Positions 45,543 through 52,927 of a stretch of DNA of 64,000 bases are shown here, piece after piece. The notes beneath the pieces are model-generated. The model saw only the letters and a list, made by a program, of their open reading frames with translations. It was not told the DNA's origin and made no database searches. A program made the translations under genes and the position numbers. Each line of letters opens with the position of its first letter. The first letter of the stretch is position 1. Origin of the DNA: Micromonospora sp. DSM 45708 (GTDB taxonomy: Bacteria; Actinomycetota; Actinomycetes; Mycobacteriales; Micromonosporaceae); the NCBI RefSeq assembly GCF_039566955.1, contig NZ_CP154796.1, forward strand, positions 4,588,001 to 4,652,000, read 5' to 3'.

Positions 45543-46109
45543 TTACAGCTCTCCCCTGGCCTTACGCGCGACCAACTCCAGCACCGCGATTACCGTGCCA
45601 GCACCGACGATCTCCCTCTGAGCCACAAGCCGATACGCCTCGTCGAGCGGGATCCAGGCGACCTGCTCAGCCTCATTCACGTCCACCGGCGTGCCGATGT
45701 GCTCTGCCTGCCGGGCCAGGAACAGCATATTCTCGGCGTCGGCCGTACCGACCCACGGCTGGAAGGACAGCAGCGGCTCGACGCCTTGCGGGCGCCAGCC
45801 GGTCTCCTCCTCAACCTCCCGCACCGCACACGCCGCCGGCTGCTCCTCGCCGTCGACATAGCCGCCGGGCACCTCCCACACCCACCGGTCGAACACGAAC
45901 CGGTGCCGCCGCATCAACAGCAGGCGCTCCTGGTCGTCGAGCACGGCGACCATGGCCGACCGGGGAGCCCGGATCACGTACTGCTCGAACCGAACCCCGT
46001 CGGGCAGCTCGACCTCGGCAATGCTCAGCCGCGCTCGGCGGGTGTCGTCCACGACCCGCTCGCCGTGAATGGTCCACCGGGTCAACTCCGTCGCCTGCTT
46101 CTCCACCAC
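45543..46109 (-). CDS. Nudix hydrolase, comparable to the pSAM2 Pif immunity factor (188 aa)
   Basis: The intact Nudix box (Gly-x5-Glu-x7-REVEEETGW, about residues 83-105) follows WVWEVPGG. The start is taken at GTG 46109; GTG 46154 gives a 15-residue extension without support. In pSAM2 a Nudix-motif protein, Pif, is reported to prevent redundant transfer between element-bearing cells, and Nudix genes are common in related elements. Its position inside this element makes an immunity role plausible, but ADP-ribose or NDP-sugar hydrolysis cannot be excluded. It converges on the XRE gene with 3 bp between stops. Confidence 0.88.
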   Translation of the reverse strand: MVEKQATELTRWTIHGERVVDDTRRARLSIAEVELPDGVRFEQYVIRAPRSAMVAVLDDQERLLLMRRHRFVFDRWVWEVPGGYVDGEEQPAACAVREVEEETGWRPQGVEPLLSFQPWVGTADAENMLFLARQAEHIGTPVDVNEAEQVAWIPLDEAYRLVAQREIVGAGTVIAVLELVARKARGEL

Positions 46110-46235
46110 CCAGCCAGTATCCGCGCCGCTCCCACCATGCTCGACAGGCAGCACCTACTGGCCGCACCACCCCGGCCACCCGACCCCTCGCTTGTGAGTT
46201 CTGGGCGCTCCGTCCGGCGGGGTCCGTTCATGTCT

Positions 46236-46327
46236 GCGACCTCGGGCGGCTGTCCGTGATCGGCCGCAAGCGGCTGCCCTTGTCCCGGTCGGTTGCTGTC
46301 AGCGCTGCTGTCGGCGCTACCGCCGCA
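46236..46327 (+). repeat. Imperfect direct repeat, copy A, left of the pentapeptide gene
   Basis: About 90 bp beginning GCGACCTCGGGCGG and including CGGCTGCCC..GTCCCGG and TGTCAGCG.TGCTGTCG. It matches 47684-47778 at roughly three positions in four by eye. The two copies bracket the pentapeptide-repeat gene. Confidence 0.55.
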
Positions 46328-46452
46328 CACGCGACTCGATCAAAAGTGAGTAGCGGGCATCAAGTGAAATAGACTTGTGCCTACTCCGCCGCGTTCGCGC
46401 CGCCGTCGGTGTGCCAGCAGCCCGGTCTCAACGCTCGCCCATCGGAGGCTTC

Positions 46453-46482
46453 GTGCCCACACCGCCCGACCGCCAAGTGTGA
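46453..46482 (+). CDS. Possible 9-codon leader coupled to the pentapeptide gene
   Basis: GGAGG (46444-46448) precedes GTG 46453, which opens MPTPPDRQV and stops at TGA 46480-46482. That stop overlaps the GTG (46479) of the large gene in GTGTGA. The large gene has no ribosome-binding site of its own, so it may be translated by re-initiation from this leader. Confidence 0.4.
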   Translation: MPTPPDRQV

Positions 46483-47450
46483 AGCCCGACCCCTGGCAAC
46501 GAGTGCTCGCGATCGGCAGCCTCGTCTCGGTGCTCTTCGTCGGCATCGGGCTGTACATCACGAACGAGGCAAACCGAGAGCAGCAGCGCCTCACCGAGCA
46601 GGGGCAGATCACCGAGCGGTTCACCACAGCAGTCGAGCAGTTGGGACAGCCGGGCCCGGAAAAGGTCGATGTTCGCCTCGGTGCCATCTACGCGTTGGAA
46701 CGCATCATGCGGGACTCTGGCGTCGACCATCCCGCTGTCGTCCAGCTGCTCGCCGCCTTCGTTCGGGTTCACGCCCCCGCGCCCAACCTGAGTCCCAGTC
46801 CGCCGAGTCAGTTGGCAAAGCCGCCGACTTCCCCTCCGCCCCCGGTCGACATCCAGGCCGCTCTGACTGTGCTCGGCCGCCGTGAAGCCAATCAGGACCG
46901 GATCGGAATCGGCGACAACATCGACCTCTCCCATACGAGCCTGAGAGGTGTAGACCTGCATGGGGCGAGCCTGAGAGGTGTAGACCTGAGCGGGGCGGAC
47001 CTGTTCGGCGCGGACCTGAGCGGGGCGGACCTGAACGCCGCAGGCCTGAGCGGGGCGAATCTGATTGGCTCAGACCTCGGCGGCACGAACCTGAACACCG
47101 CGTTCCTGCTGAACGCGGACTTGCGCTACGCAGACCTGGCCAGCGCCGAATTGTGGGGCGCGGAGCTGTCCGGTGCGAAGTTGGCTGACGCAGACCTTCG
47201 GAACGCAGACGTCGGCGAGGCAAATGGCGTGACCACTGAGAGTGTGCGGTTCGCGTGCATTGGTTTCGGCACGACATTGCCGCCCGGGGTGGTTAGCCCA
47301 CGCGATCAGGAGTCCGAGGCTCACTGCCGCCCTCAGGAGTGGAAGTTGTTACCACCGAGGTTTTCTGATCGCAAGGCCGCGGCCGACAACGTGCGATGGG
47401 GGCTCGACGACGCTCCTCTGAGATGGTGGCGCGATGCCGGCGGTCTGTAG
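46479..47450 (+). CDS. Membrane-anchored pentapeptide-repeat protein (323 aa)
   Basis: GTG 46479 (VKPDPWQRVLAIG) was preferred. A longer frame from GTG 46377 adds only a basic, low-quality extension. One membrane helix (LVSVLFVGIGLYIT) is followed by a short helical region (RFTTAVEQLGQPG...RLGAIYALERIM) often seen in this family and a Pro-rich linker. The right-handed beta-helix of pentapeptide repeats follows (about 150-245; LRGVDLHGASLRGVDLSGADL). Such proteins are often cell-envelope components of unknown role. Flanking 90-bp repeats suggest it arrived as a unit. Confidence 0.82.
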   Translation: MKPDPWQRVLAIGSLVSVLFVGIGLYITNEANREQQRLTEQGQITERFTTAVEQLGQPGPEKVDVRLGAIYALERIMRDSGVDHPAVVQLLAAFVRVHAPAPNLSPSPPSQLAKPPTSPPPPVDIQAALTVLGRREANQDRIGIGDNIDLSHTSLRGVDLHGASLRGVDLSGADLFGADLSGADLNAAGLSGANLIGSDLGGTNLNTAFLLNADLRYADLASAELWGAELSGAKLADADLRNADVGEANGVTTESVRFACIGFGTTLPPGVVSPRDQESEAHCRPQEWKLLPPRFSDRKAAADNVRWGLDDAPLRWWRDAGGL

Positions 47451-47683
47451 CCGTTCGCGACGGCCGTGATTCGCTGGGGTGAGGATTTGACTCCGGCATC
47501 GCGTTTGCTCATTCGCTTGCTCCTCGACTAGAAACATTGGCAGCTGGCCCGGCCTCACCTCGCGCGTAGCTGGCCGCATCGCCCTTGCTCGCGCCACTGG
47601 TCACCTTGAGCCATCCGAGATCGAGTCGCGACGTCTCGTTTACAGAAACGGCGTGCCCCATCCGGTGTCGTCCAGGCGCGTGC

Positions 47684-47778
47684 GCGACGTGGGGCAACTG
47701 TCCGGCTCCAGCGGCCGACGGCTGCCCTCGTCCCGGCCCGTTGCCTGTCAGCGTTGCTGTCGACAGCCGTTCCGCCGA
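47684..47778 (+). repeat. Imperfect direct repeat, copy B, right of the pentapeptide gene
   Basis: Partner of 46236-46327. It shares CTGTCCG, CGGCTGCCCT.GTCCCGG, GTTGC and TGTCAGCG.TGCTGTCG in the same order and orientation. Confidence 0.55.
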
Positions 47779-47842
47779 CGCCCCAGGCCGACCCTCGCTG
47801 GGCAAAGTTGTCTACATCGGATGGCACGTTCGTCGGGCGCGC

Positions 47843-47856
47843 CTTCGGTGTGAACG
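47843..47856 (+). repeat. Internal att-like site
   Basis: CTTCGGTGTGAACG is identical over 14 bp to 56055-56068 in the tRNA anticodon arm and in the same orientation. No arm-type repeats were noticed beside it. It could be a relic of an earlier or smaller integration, or chance. Confidence 0.4.
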
Positions 47857-48163
47857 CGGCTGGGCCTCAACGTTGAGTGCTGTCAGGCACCGTTCTGTGT
47901 TGGCGACCATGGCCACTTCGCCGTCCCGTGTCGTTCGCCGCCGGCCGTCGCTGCTGCTTTCGCTGCCTCCTGGCTGCCTCCCCTCGCCGTCTGACCCGGG
48001 CTCCATCTTTTGGGGGCCACCGCCGGTCGCTGGCGGGAGCCGACGGCCGGGCACGGACGACACCATGCGTGCCTGAAGGGCAGCGACGGCCCCGTGAGGA
48101 GGCAGGTACCAACCAGGCTGGTCTACCTGGAGAAGCCGGAGACGCAGTAGCTAGGATCCGTCC

Positions 48164-49216
48164 ATGTGGCACGGTGACGCGGTCGACCGGTTCTTCCAAG
48201 CGCAAGAGCGCCTGGTTACGCAGACAAGCGACTTTTCGATGATGACGATCGCGTCGATGGTCGAGGAAGGCTACATAGATCCTCTTGTTGAGACACGGCG
48301 ACGTCGCCGTTGGGATCAAGCCCGCCAGTCGGCCCTAATTGAATCTTTTCTTCTAAATATCCCTGTACCACCGCTCTACTTTGCTCAAACCGAAGACTTC
48401 AGGTACAGCATTATCGATGGCTCCCAGCGCATCTACGCCATCCATTCTTTCATGCGCGGCGAGCTTGTGTTGAAATCCCTGCAAGCTTTCCCGGAGTTGA
48501 ACGGCAGCAAGATTTATGACCTTCCTGATGCCATAGTCAAATCCCTGCACATGCGGCCACATATACGAGCGGTAACATTGCTAAATCAGTCAGACCCTAC
48601 TCTTAAATACGAGGTCTTTGTTCGCCTCAACAAGGGGGGGCAGGCGCTCAACAATCAAGAAGTCCGCAATATTGCCTTCGAAGGCCCCCTTAATGATCTT
48701 CTTATACGGCTTTCCAGCGCTCCGTTCCTGCGGGCTCAATTCAAAATAACCGATGATTCTGATCGATACCGACGCATGCAAGACGTCGAGTATGTCTTGC
48801 GCTTCATCGCCTTCGCAGCGGATGGGATCCCGCGCCAGCTCCCCGTGTCGGACTTCCTCGATCATTTCATGATGCGCCATGCTAACGATAAGGAAGACAC
48901 GCTAGAGCGATACGCGGCCGATTTCCGTCGCGCACTGCACGGATGCCAGAAAATTTGGGGCGAGAGGGCATTCCAGGCCAAGATTGGGTTTGCGAGGACT
49001 GTTTCCGGATCAGTGCAGTTGTACGACGCCCAGATGCTGGCGGTTGCGGCCAGCGCTGAGATCGACGTAGAGAAGGCTGCAAGCCGAAGAAATGAAATTA
49101 TAGAAGCAACTGATGAGATTACAGCCCATGACCCCCAATTCGGCCTAAATCAAGCCACCTCGCCAAAGCGACTGACCTATAGGGTAGAGCGCATTGCCCA
49201 GCTGATACAAGGCTGA
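48164..49216 (+). CDS. DUF262-domain protein (350 aa), partner of a HEPN protein
   Basis: ATG 48164. The DUF262 (ParB/Srx-like, GmrS-type) core is clear: RRRRWDQARQSALIESFLLN, catalytic IIDGSQR (Asp85-Arg89) and VFVRLNKGGQALNNQEVRN. The usual C-terminal DUF1524 nuclease of GmrSD-type enzymes is absent; the C-terminal third is helical. DUF262 proteins bind or hydrolyse nucleotides and partner with nucleases in phage-defence systems. Codons are far less G+C-biased than in the neighbours (many A/T third positions), indicating foreign origin. It is five bases from the HEPN gene. Confidence 0.87.
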   Translation: MWHGDAVDRFFQAQERLVTQTSDFSMMTIASMVEEGYIDPLVETRRRRRWDQARQSALIESFLLNIPVPPLYFAQTEDFRYSIIDGSQRIYAIHSFMRGELVLKSLQAFPELNGSKIYDLPDAIVKSLHMRPHIRAVTLLNQSDPTLKYEVFVRLNKGGQALNNQEVRNIAFEGPLNDLLIRLSSAPFLRAQFKITDDSDRYRRMQDVEYVLRFIAFAADGIPRQLPVSDFLDHFMMRHANDKEDTLERYAADFRRALHGCQKIWGERAFQAKIGFARTVSGSVQLYDAQMLAVAASAEIDVEKAASRRNEIIEATDEITAHDPQFGLNQATSPKRLTYRVERIAQLIQG

Positions 49217-49221
49217 GCGAG

Positions 49222-50169
49222 ATGGACGCACGCGAACGATTAATCAAGAGCTTGAATGCCTTGATCACCCACCTCGACTCCGGCGGTATTCAAGACACGG
49301 CGCTCCCGGGAACCCCGGCGGCAGAAGCAATCAGGCTCCTCAAGAACGGTCTTTCTGTATCAGCTTTCGCCTGCTTCGAACACTTCATCAGAGGTCGCAT
49401 TGGCGAACTACTCCGACTCGTGTCGACGGCTGATGATCGCCCGCCCTTCGACCAATTGCCGAAGGGACTCCAGATTGCGGCCACTAAAGGCGTAGTGGAA
49501 GCGGTCCGCTTCCGGCTCAGCCAGCGGGGCGAAGGCTTAGACACCCCGGACATCGTCGCTCTCGCTCAACTGCACGCTGATGCCATCGCCTCCTCTCGAT
49601 CTAACTCCTACTCGTTCTCCGATTGGGCGTTTGGGTGGTCTACCTCTAATGTGGGAGCTGGCACTCTGCGAGATTTTCTGGCAGCGGTTGATGCCGTCCA
49701 GCTATACGACCAAATCGGCGATACGTTACGCGAGGTAGGGTTTGACTTCGCTGCGGCGGGCCTAGCAAATGGAAGCGTGCTGAAGCTCGGCAGAATTGCG
49801 GCATGGCGTCATGAGGCAGCTCACGATTCCACAATCTCAGTGGACGCCGCACTACTTCGAACCAGAGTTATCGCCTACATGTCCGTCGCCTTTGCTTTCG
49901 ATCTTTTGGCAAGCCTTGCAGTGGCAGCGTTGATCAATGGATTCGCCTCCGGCGCTTCGGCGTCGGCGAGTCGAAGCGGAATACCCGTTAATTTTCTCGG
50001 GCCGAGTGGCGACAAGTATCAGCTTCAGGACCGGTCCGGCGGGGATCTGGGCACCTTCTACGGCACAGCTCATTGCCAAGACCACTTAGAGAAAAGAAGC
50101 CTCCCGTTTGTCGGCGCCGTAGTGATGCGTAGTTCTCAGGGACATATAGTCGACTGGTTCTTTCATTGA
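49222..50169 (+). CDS. HEPN-family nuclease-like protein (315 aa)
   Basis: ATG 49222, five bases after the DUF262 stop. The N-terminal about 215 residues form a helical domain like the MAE_28990/RiboL-PSP HEPN groups, with the catalytic R-x4-H motif intact (WRHEAAH, Arg196 and His201) and supporting segments AFACFEHFIRGRIGELL and TLRDFLAAVDAVQLYDQIG. A hydrophobic stretch and a small C-terminal beta domain (INFLGPSGDKYQLQD-like, residues about 255-315) follow. HEPN domains of this kind are RNases in abortive infection and toxin systems. Low-G+C codons match the DUF262 partner. Confidence 0.82.
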   Translation: MDARERLIKSLNALITHLDSGGIQDTALPGTPAAEAIRLLKNGLSVSAFACFEHFIRGRIGELLRLVSTADDRPPFDQLPKGLQIAATKGVVEAVRFRLSQRGEGLDTPDIVALAQLHADAIASSRSNSYSFSDWAFGWSTSNVGAGTLRDFLAAVDAVQLYDQIGDTLREVGFDFAAAGLANGSVLKLGRIAAWRHEAAHDSTISVDAALLRTRVIAYMSVAFAFDLLASLAVAALINGFASGASASASRSGIPVNFLGPSGDKYQLQDRSGGDLGTFYGTAHCQDHLEKRSLPFVGAVVMRSSQGHIVDWFFH

Positions 50170-50603
50170 TACATACCGTGGACCAACGCATGCCCGAGCG
50201 GCCCGCGACCCCTGGTGACTTTCGCCGGCATCTGAAACAACTTTACTCTCGCCGCGTTCCCGTACCCCCGGGTCAGGACTTGGCCGCCGCCTTCGCCCCG
50301 CCGGTCGTCGGTCCGACACCCGGTTTACCGTCAGGCTGACTAGACGGGCTGCCGAGCCAGGGCGATGCCGACGAATTGAAGCGGAACTAAGAGCAGCTTC
50401 GCCGCCACCAGCGGGAACAACACCAGACGCCTGCTCACGCGCCGCCTGGGGCTGCCAGCGTTGGTGGCTGATTGACGGCGTTTGACGGTGTTTTGTGCCC
50501 CGTGTGTGCCCCACCTTGCCGAGGGCTTGGTTGCCGTCCTCGCCTCTTGCCCGGCGTGACCGCGTGCATGGTCCCTTACCCGGTCCGGGCCTACGATGTC
50601 GCC
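50170..50603. other. Intergenic region, no supported gene
   Basis: 434 bp with G+C-rich, non-coding character between the HEPN gene and the coiled-coil membrane gene. TTTGACGG occurs twice near 50475-50490. No hairpin or promoter is convincing. Confidence 0.4.
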
Positions 50604-51284
50604 ATGACCAACTGGGCTGAAGTTGCGAAAAGCCTTTCTCCCGTTTTCGCAGCCGCTATTGCCGTTTTCGGTGTGGCGCTCGGCGCTCGCTTAAGTCGAC
50701 GAACAACGTCGGATTCCTTTATGCGCGAACGCATCTTCTCGGAAATGGAGAAGCGGCGAGAAGTGGCAATCGCATTTCGAAAAGCCCTGTGGGTCTATTC
50801 TTCTCGGGTGCAGAAGATGCGAGACCTCGCCCAAGAGGCCGCCGATCAACAGCAGGCGGGTAAGAAGGTTTCCATAAAGTTTGACCTCAACGAGGCTCGG
50901 GCAGCGCAGCGAGCCACGCTCGACGCGTTCGCTGACCTTGAGATGCGCGCAACTATGCAGGTTCAGATTCCCGCGCGCAACTGCCTCGAAGCGCTCACCA
51001 GCGCCTTTAACCACCTGACAGCCTTCCGAATTCAAGAGGGCATGGCTCAGCTTGCATATCAGGAGCAGCAGTATGCTGAGTTGAGCAAGGAACTGAACAA
51101 GGAAGCGGAGCACTTCAACGCCATCATCTATGCGAGCTTCACGCCAATCTGGCGAGCACTCCTCAACAGGGCGGCAAGAAAGCCCTTGCCTTACGAGGTC
51201 TTGAACGCCCCTATCGAGCTCCGCATCCCTGGGGAACGGATTATTCCCTTACAGCAAGAGGGAGATACAGGAACCAGCCGCTAG
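50604..51284 (+). CDS. Membrane-anchored coiled-coil protein (226 aa)
   Basis: ATG 50604 (MTNWAEVAKSLSPVF) was chosen as the point where coding character begins; the frame is open further upstream. One N-terminal membrane helix (VFAAAIAVFGVALGA) is followed by a long helical cytoplasmic region (EMEKRREVAIAFRKALW, LAQEAADQQQAGKK, YAELSKELNKEAEHFN). Codon usage is low in G+C like the DUF262/HEPN pair. The family is not recognised. It could be a membrane sensor or effector of the same cargo, or an independent gene. Confidence 0.75.
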   Translation: MTNWAEVAKSLSPVFAAAIAVFGVALGARLSRRTTSDSFMRERIFSEMEKRREVAIAFRKALWVYSSRVQKMRDLAQEAADQQQAGKKVSIKFDLNEARAAQRATLDAFADLEMRATMQVQIPARNCLEALTSAFNHLTAFRIQEGMAQLAYQEQQYAELSKELNKEAEHFNAIIYASFTPIWRALLNRAARKPLPYEVLNAPIELRIPGERIIPLQQEGDTGTSR

Positions 51285-51912
51285 CGGGGCCTGGCCGTCG
51301 CCTGGCCGTCGCCTACCGACATGCCGTCGCTGTTCCGCAACGGGTCAAGCGGGCCTTGACGTACGGACGGACCTGCCGGAACGGGCTGAGTCGGTTTTCG
51401 TGTCGCGGACCATGCCCCACGCGGACACCGCCACAGGAGCGCAGTTGACCTGACCTGGACCGGTGCGGACCCGGCTCCTGGGGTCGGAGCTGGCCATCGG
51501 CGGGCACCCCTCCCCTCCCAGGTGAGCAGCTGACCTGACCGCGAGCGGCTGCGGAGTCGGCTCCTGGACGACCGCCAGGTCCTCGGCGGACACCGCCCCC
51601 ATGCTTGGGGCTTGCTGCGCAGACCCGGCGGCGCGTTACCTGCGCCGCGCTGCTCAAGCGCGGCGCGGCCGGCTGCCGGCGACGGATCTCACCACTCTTC
51701 TTGCTAACCCGTCTTCGGCGGCCCCTTGGGCTTACCGCTTCCGCGCCAGCCGCCGGGCGTGTTGCGTGGCCGGAGTCGGAGCGCCAGCGGAGCGACGGAC
51801 ACGCGCCCAGGCGGCGGCGCGTGCGGCCCGTTCAGGGCCGCCTTGATAGACGTACGGAAAGTCCTCCCACACCGGCCGGCAGTCGCCGGGTCCATCGGGG
51901 CATGCTGAGCAC
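51285..51912. other. 628-bp intergenic region with G+C-rich dyads and degenerate repeats
   Basis: No open frame with coding character. Two loosely similar blocks (TGACCTGACC...GGCTCCTGG at about 51447-51480 and 51531-51569) and several short dyads (for example GGCGCG..CGCGCC-type around 51630-51670) are present. It may contain terminators or element maintenance sequences. Confidence 0.4.
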
Positions 51913-52425
51913 GTGCACATCCCTTGGCGGACCAACGTTGACGTGTTCGCGCAAATCCTGCGACGGCATGGCGTCAGGGAGAATTCAGTGACCGATGTCG
52001 AGGCGGCGTGGGATGCGTTCACTGAGTTCCTACAACTGGACATCGACGGCCTCGATCCAACTCCGGACTCCGATGCCGATGGTTTCATCATTCAGTGGGG
52101 CCGACGGTCATGGAGCGACAGCCGCCTGATTCTGACCTTCACCCGGCAGCTGGCCATCGCTGATGTCGGTGACCATGATGATCCCTACCGGCAGCGCGAA
52201 CTGTGGCGGCTCGACTTGGAGATGGCCTTCGACGACGAGGCCGATCTGGTCGGCCTTGACCGGCTCGATGTCCAAGACACAGGGTTCAAGTTCGCTCCCA
52301 TCGGGCCGCTCCGCGCCGCAGCGCTGTTCGATACTTGGGCGGAGACGCAGCGGCATGGCCCCGTCCGGGCAGCCTGGATCGCAACCCCATCGAGTAGTGG
52401 CTTGTCCTTCGAGTGCGTCTGCTGA
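51913..52425 (+). CDS. Hypothetical protein (170 aa)
   Basis: GTG 51913 (MHIPWRTNVDVFAQILRRHG). An acidic soluble protein (FTEFLQLDIDGLDPTPDSD, WGRRSWSDSRLILTFTRQ, LWRLDLEMAFDDEAD) with normal high-G+C codon use, unlike the preceding cargo. It resembles conserved actinobacterial proteins of unknown role. It lies upstream of the replication module and may be a passenger gene. Confidence 0.72.
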   Translation: MHIPWRTNVDVFAQILRRHGVRENSVTDVEAAWDAFTEFLQLDIDGLDPTPDSDADGFIIQWGRRSWSDSRLILTFTRQLAIADVGDHDDPYRQRELWRLDLEMAFDDEADLVGLDRLDVQDTGFKFAPIGPLRAAALFDTWAETQRHGPVRAAWIATPSSSGLSFECVC

Positions 52426-52534
52426 CACGCAGGAAGCGCGACGTGAAGTGGGTTCGCCAGGCCGGTAGAGCTGGGTCACGACGGGTTGACGCATCGACAC
52501 CCGGTGCTACTCTGGCGTCGTCGAGCACGCCAGC

Positions 52535-52687
52535 GCGGCCTTCCTGCCGGATCGCTGGACTCGATGTCGGAGACGCTGAGCGGCCTTCCTGCCGCTGATG
52601 CGGGCCACGTCCCCGCCGGCTCTCGACCACCCCGGCCACTATGCCGGCCTGAATCCGCTGAGCTGCCCAGTACGGCCTTCCCCGCCG
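52535..52687 (+). repeat. Iteron-like CGGCCTTCCTGCCG repeats upstream of the rep gene
   Basis: GCGGCCTTCCTGCCG occurs exactly at 52535-52549 and 52580-52594. A third, slightly altered copy (CGGCCTTCCCCGCCG) lies at 52673-52687 and a weaker one (CGGCCTGAATCCGC) at 52645. Repeats directly before an initiator gene could bind the initiator or a regulator. Confidence 0.45.
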
Positions 52688-52927
52688 TCCACGATGGCCC
52701 GGATTCGCACTTCACGGGTGGGTACAGCCTGCGGCAACCCGCCGGATGCCGATATCCCAGGCTCCCCACCCGTGCCGGCCCCAATTGCCAAGTCCACGAG
52801 CGTGAAAGGACATGACCCATCGGCGGGAAGTGGCACGACCACGGTTCCGCCCTCCGGCGTCAGCCGCCCTCTCGGCGGTGCCAGGAGACACGACGAACAC
52901 CACCAGCGGACACAGCGTCCACGGCTG

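Larger units (their letters stand above)
47451..48163. other. 713-bp intergenic region containing repeat copy B and an att-like site
   Basis: No supported gene. It holds the second copy of the 90-bp repeat (47684-47778), a CTTCGGTGTGAACG match to the tRNA core (47843-47856), and then the leader of the DUF262 gene. Base composition begins to fall towards the right end. Confidence 0.5.

Noticed and set aside
50440..50520. Minus-strand frame resembling the tail of an integrase near 50.5 kb
   Set aside because: No catalytic motifs or continuous frame. The resemblance is limited to a basic, low-complexity end.
50472..50603. Upstream extension of the coiled-coil membrane gene from 50472
   Set aside because: The added residues are Cys/Pro-rich and unlike the low-G+C body of the gene; coding character begins at ATG 50604.
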